Shown piece by piece: positions 60,802 through 64,000 of a DNA stretch of 64,000 nt. The notes beneath the pieces were generated by a model. It saw only the letters and a program-made list of their open reading frames with translations, did no database searches and was not told the origin of the DNA. Both the position numbers and the translations under genes were made by a program. The DNA is from Candidatus Rifleibacteriota bacterium (GTDB lineage Bacteria; Muiribacteriota; Ozemobacteria; Ozemobacterales; Ozemobacteraceae). Location: assembly GCA_015233565.1 (NCBI GenBank), contig JADFXM010000014.1, forward strand, positions 62,001 through 126,000. Direction: 5' to 3'. Within the stretch, counting starts at the first letter, position 1, and every line of letters starts with the position of its first letter.

Positions 60802-61572
60802 TCAGTAAGCTCCTCTTCCATTTAGAACAGCTGGAATCGTTTTCAACAAAAGTTTAATGTCGAGTAATAAACTTTGACTTTCAATGTATTGGACATCAAG
60901 TTCCACCTGTTGAGGAAAAGGAATATCAGCTCTGCCGCTAACCTGCCATATGCATGTTAGCCCTGGCATTACTTCAAGCCTCCGGCGATCTTTCATCGTA
61001 TACTGTGCCACTTCACGTGGTAATGGGGGGCGAGGACCAACAAGGCTCATGTCTCCGATCAAAACTGACCAGAGTTGAGGAAACTCGTCGATACTAAATC
61101 TCCTAATTATCTTCCCAATCCAAGTGATTCTGGGGTCATTTTTAAGTTTGAAGGTTACTCCTTCTTTGTGTTGATTCAAGGGCATGAGCTGAATACCCAT
61201 TCTATCAGCGTCCATGACCATGGAACGAAATTTTGGGAACATAAACTCTCGCCCATACCGTCCAATTCTTACTTGCCAATAAAAGACAGGTCCCCCGTCT
61301 GTAAGTTTAATTAAAATTGCAACTACACTGAAAAGTGGGGAAAAGAGGATAAGCGCAAAAAGAGAAATCAGAATATCAATTAACCTTTTAATCATTTTTG
61401 TTCCGGATATAACAACCATCCAGACGTATTTCTTTCGCCAATATCTGAATTTCAATAACCAACCGCCACCTTCGGTTAAGTGTCCATATTTTTGGAATAA
61501 TTGCGCAGCAAAATCCTGCCGCTCAGTTAAAGGGGACTCTTTATCAACATGCGTGTTATTCGAAAGATCCAT
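60802..61572 (-). CDS. Polyprenyl-phosphate sugar-1-phosphate transferase (WcaJ/PglC-like)
   Basis: The enzyme family transfers a sugar phosphate onto undecaprenyl phosphate, starting polysaccharide synthesis at the inner membrane. Motifs are clear: KRLIDILISLFALILFSPLF, GPVFYWQVRIGRYGREF, FPKFRSM, RRFSIDEFPQLWSVLIGDMS, LVGPRPPLPREV and PGLTCIWQVSGRADIPF. The N-terminal 45 residues are soluble, and the extra membrane helices of full WbaP/WcaJ are missing. Key Asp-Glu (SIDEFPQLW) is intact, unlike in the fusion protein downstream. Start ATG 61572 lacks a strong ribosome-binding site. Confidence 0.93.
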   Translation of the reverse strand: MDLSNNTHVDKESPLTERQDFAAQLFQKYGHLTEGGGWLLKFRYWRKKYVWMVVISGTKMIKRLIDILISLFALILFSPLFSVVAILIKLTDGGPVFYWQVRIGRYGREFMFPKFRSMVMDADRMGIQLMPLNQHKEGVTFKLKNDPRITWIGKIIRRFSIDEFPQLWSVLIGDMSLVGPRPPLPREVAQYTMKDRRRLEVMPGLTCIWQVSGRADIPFPQQVELDVQYIESQSLLLDIKLLLKTIPAVLNGRGAY

Positions 61573-61978
61573 AAATTTTTGTTCTCAAATTATAATAAAA
61601 TTTGGAATAACCAATAAAATCGGGATAAACAAGAAGAAACCACCACTTGCCGATAACGCTAAGAGAAAGGCTTAAATACTATCCAGGCAAAAATTTTCAA
61701 ATAGATATCATACATAATAGCACAAAGAAATGGTATTGTTCATCCAACAGCGAAAAAGAGTAAAAATACTTGACTTATAAAATCTGCATCAACGCAAGTT
61801 CAGAAAATTCGAAAAAAACAATTTTTCGCGGATTAGTTTTTGAATTGTATGGTTAATTGCCAATTTCAATATGAATTTGCTCTTTGTTGCTGTCATCCAA
61901 AGTGCCGAAGAAAAACTCAAAAGGAGAAAAAACTTTTTGTCAAAGCCAGCTTCAGAGGAATAAAACCAAAAAATAATT
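61573..61978. other. Intergenic region between wzc-like and sugar transferase genes
   Basis: A+T-rich, with no reading frame that looks real. TATAAT-like hexamers occur on the minus strand near 61590, but I could not pair one with a good -35. The promoter of the sugar transferase gene probably lies here. Confidence 0.4.
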
Positions 61979-64000
61979 TCAAATTCCACTTCTAGAGTGT
62001 TTTCTTCTCTCAAAAACAGGAGAAACTTGATTCAAAATGGCTCCAATAATTGGAATTCCAGTTTTTTGGATGGCTTCAATTGCTTTATTTGCTTGCTTGA
62101 GTGTGGTTTTTCCAGCTTTCATTACAAAAATAGCACAATCACAATTCTTGGAAATAATTTCAGCGTCAACAAAACTTAATACAGCTGGTGGATCAATTAA
62201 AACCACGCTGAAAGTCTTAGAAAGCTGACTAAATAGTTCTTTCATCCTATTGGAACCAAGTAATTCGGGAATAACTGCCGTACCAACTCTCGGCATGCAG
62301 GAAACTCCTGGAAATTTGGTAGTCCAGATCGCTTCGCTCCATTCAACCGCTTTAAAAGAAAGATATTCACCAAGCCCCATAGGTTCTTTCCCTTCAAATT
62401 CAGCTAAGGAGGCAATATCATTTTCTGTTTTGATATCGCGTATCATTCCGTCAATCAACAACACTCGTTCATCGGTGCGGCCAAAGCATGTGGCCAAATT
62501 AATTGCGCAAGACGTTTTGCCTTCCCCATCCAAAGCACTTACCAAAAGGATTTTTACCCCTCGTTCGGGTTTCATCAAACGAATACTATGCGTAATTTTT
62601 CGAAATTCTTCCACAAAAACCGAATCATTTTCGGCTGGAAGAACCTCGCGTGGATCTGAGTGAAAAGATAGAGTTAAAAGCAGTTTAAGAGGAAGTTTGG
62701 CAATGAATTCACTTGGGGAACGGATAGTGGGGTTCAAAATTTCAATGAGCAAAAAAACAGCTAGAGTAAAAAATGTCCCAATAACTGTAATGGCCAAAGC
62801 GATAATTTTTCCGTTGGATTTGGATGCTTTGTTGGAAACTTGAGCATCAGCAATTATTTTAAAATCAGAAGTAGTTGACTGATAAGCAATCATAACCTGG
62901 CCTAACTCTTCTTCCAGCCTCTTTTTTTCCGTAATTTTAGCCTCGACTTCACGGGAAAGTGAAGCATATTCACGCTGAAGCTTCGGAATCAGATCAAGCT
63001 TTTTTTTGACCTTATCTCGTGCAGCTTCAAGATGCAATACTTTGTCAGAAGCGGCAACTTTTTCAAGATCGAGATTAAAAGACTTTAGCATCAGATCACG
63101 CAAAAGTGGCGCAGAAGGGGCATTTTCGCCCTTATTAGGCAAAACTTGTACATTCAATCTTTCAATTTCGGCCTTCCATTGTTTAATTTGCTCTGTGTCA
63201 CTTGCTAAGGCTTTTTGCTTTTCATACAGGTTTTTGGCCTTTTCCAAATCAGCTTTGGAAATCAGTTTTTTTTCGAACAGCTTAACCGCCATATCATATT
63301 CCTGAGTTCTTTCATTAAGATCAGAAACTCCTGCTCGATATGTTTTATCCTCGTTGATAGCATCTCTAAGCCTTTGAACTTTTATGTTTAAGTCTCCCAG
63401 ATTTTCCATTTTGTTGGAATTTTGGCTTTCTTCCGCCACTTTCTTTTTCAGGTTGTCCATAATGGATTTCAAATTCTGAGTTTGAAGTTCAACAGTCTGT
63501 TTCTCAATTTGAGCCTGCTCATACAGATTTTCCAATGACACCAATTGTTCCAGATACCATTGCGCTTCCTTGTCAAGATCAACCACCTGATTCTTAGTGG
63601 TAAAAGCTTGTAGAGCGGTATCTGCAACTTTTAACTGTCCCTCAACATCAGCGGTGCGTGTTTCATAATCTTTGAGTAGTTTTCCTGCTTCAATTTGTCG
63701 ACTTTGTCTTTGATTTTCTATAAACACATCACGAAGAGTAGCAGCAATACTGGCTGCTTCTTCTGGATTATTCCATATAGCTGAAATAGACATCAGCATG
63801 GTATTTTTTTGTATTTTGACATCACAACAGGCGCCCAATTCCATTATCGAACAATCCAAGTGAAGCAGGTCTTTCAAGTTAGCAACATTTTGGGGAGTTT
63901 TTACGGTATTAAGATAAGTAAGTAAGGCGGTTCCCTCGCCTGGATCTCCTCTAAGCTTAACATTTGGTTTATATTGAAGAATTGTTTCAGATTCATAAAC
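61979..64000 (-). CDS. Wzc/GumC-like polysaccharide co-polymerase with ATPase domain (5' end outside window)
   Basis: The frame is open to the window edge, so the N-terminal part is missing. Visible: the end of a Wzz domain (NPEEAASIAATLRDVFIENQ), a long coiled coil (about 300 residues), a membrane helix (GKIIALAITVIGTFFTLAVF) and a BY-kinase-like ATPase with Walker A LVSALDGEGKTSCAINLA. The Walker A' motif reads LLIDGMIRD, where kinases usually have LLIDxDxR. The C-terminus ends FERRKHSRSGI, without a Tyr cluster. It is therefore likely a chain-length regulator whose kinase function is reduced or changed. It heads the exopolysaccharide genes that follow on the minus strand. Confidence 0.9.
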   Translation of the reverse strand, partial: VYESETILQYKPNVKLRGDPGEGTALLTYLNTVKTPQNVANLKDLLHLDCSIMELGACCDVKIQKNTMLMSISAIWNNPEEAASIAATLRDVFIENQRQSRQIEAGKLLKDYETRTADVEGQLKVADTALQAFTTKNQVVDLDKEAQWYLEQLVSLENLYEQAQIEKQTVELQTQNLKSIMDNLKKKVAEESQNSNKMENLGDLNIKVQRLRDAINEDKTYRAGVSDLNERTQEYDMAVKLFEKKLISKADLEKAKNLYEKQKALASDTEQIKQWKAEIERLNVQVLPNKGENAPSAPLLRDLMLKSFNLDLEKVAASDKVLHLEAARDKVKKKLDLIPKLQREYASLSREVEAKITEKKRLEEELGQVMIAYQSTTSDFKIIADAQVSNKASKSNGKIIALAITVIGTFFTLAVFLLIEILNPTIRSPSEFIAKLPLKLLLTLSFHSDPREVLPAENDSVFVEEFRKITHSIRLMKPERGVKILLVSALDGEGKTSCAINLATCFGRTDERVLLIDGMIRDIKTENDIASLAEFEGKEPMGLGEYLSFKAVEWSEAIWTTKFPGVSCMPRVGTAVIPELLGSNRMKELFSQLSKTFSVVLIDPPAVLSFVDAEIISKNCDCAIFVMKAGKTTLKQANKAIEAIQKTGIPIIGAILNQVSPVFERRKHSRSGI

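Noticed and set aside
1..64000. CRISPR arrays, rRNA genes and common riboswitches (including c-di-GMP-I type)
   Set aside because: No regularly spaced repeats, no rRNA-like stretches and no recognisable conserved riboswitch cores were found on reading both strands.

Overview
The window is A+T-rich DNA from a Gram-negative-type bacterium with a dense, mostly minus-strand gene layout. Core genes are bacterial (prfB with its programmed frameshift, secA, hpf, ptsN, recJ, mfd, rnhB, yraN). They are mixed with many prepilin-like proteins, several c-di-GMP modules, two flotillin systems, TPR and beta-propeller envelope proteins, a GH57 enzyme, DUF4337 and exopolysaccharide genes. I recognise no close relative. 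The mix would fit a poorly cultured lineage such as Candidatus Riflebacteria, but that is inference. No rRNA, tRNA or CRISPR array was found.

Layout. 1-2.6 kb is decayed accessory DNA: the tail of an Rpn-type nuclease, a broken lytic transglycosylase, a secreted TPR protein and an inverted-repeat remnant. 2.6-3.7 kb holds two small heat-shock genes behind a good sigma-54 promoter with upstream repeats. 3.7-18.4 kb alternates pseudopilin genes with housekeeping genes (prfB, secA, ptsN, hpf); a minor-pseudopilin operon runs directly into a CHASE2-GAF-GGDEF diguanylate cyclase. 18.7-22.2 kb has a DUF445 protein, a TylF-type methyltransferase and an O-antigen-ligase-like protein. 22.3-28.3 kb is a tight run of membrane protein, HD-GYP protein, RecJ and ComFB. 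28.4-35.9 kb is a six-gene minus-strand cluster: FloA, an 80-residue protein, two beta-propellers, a TPR protein and a 900-residue secreted cysteine-containing protein, closed by a terminator. 36.5-40.8 kb has two TPR-type proteins, GH57, and the FAD and 2Fe-2S subunits of a molybdenum hydroxylase without a catalytic subunit.

At 42.3 kb a degenerate GGDEF protein and mfd are divergent around a palindrome. Rightward from mfd come glcD/glcF-like oxidoreductase genes, then rnhB, a FliK-like gene, an FlhB-C-like gene and yraN, an arrangement like Bacillus rnhB-ylqG-ylqH. A small MITE-like element follows, then an NfeD-FloT pair. 54.1-58.3 kb (minus) encodes DUF4337, a Tim44-like/zinc-ribbon/TerB-like protein, a nucleoside phosphorylase and a STAS protein. 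59-64 kb is an exopolysaccharide region: a nucleotidyltransferase/hexapeptide/sugar-transferase fusion, a second sugar transferase and a Wzc-like co-polymerase cut by the window end.

Themes: envelope organisation (two flotillin clusters, propellers, TPRs, pseudopilins, polysaccharide) and c-di-GMP signalling (one likely cyclase, one likely phosphodiesterase, one degenerate GGDEF protein, one ComFB-type candidate receptor). The least explained parts are the FloA-linked propeller cluster, the HD-GYP/RecJ/ComFB operon with an unusual RecJ, the Tim44-like multidomain protein and the sigma-54 heat-shock promoter.
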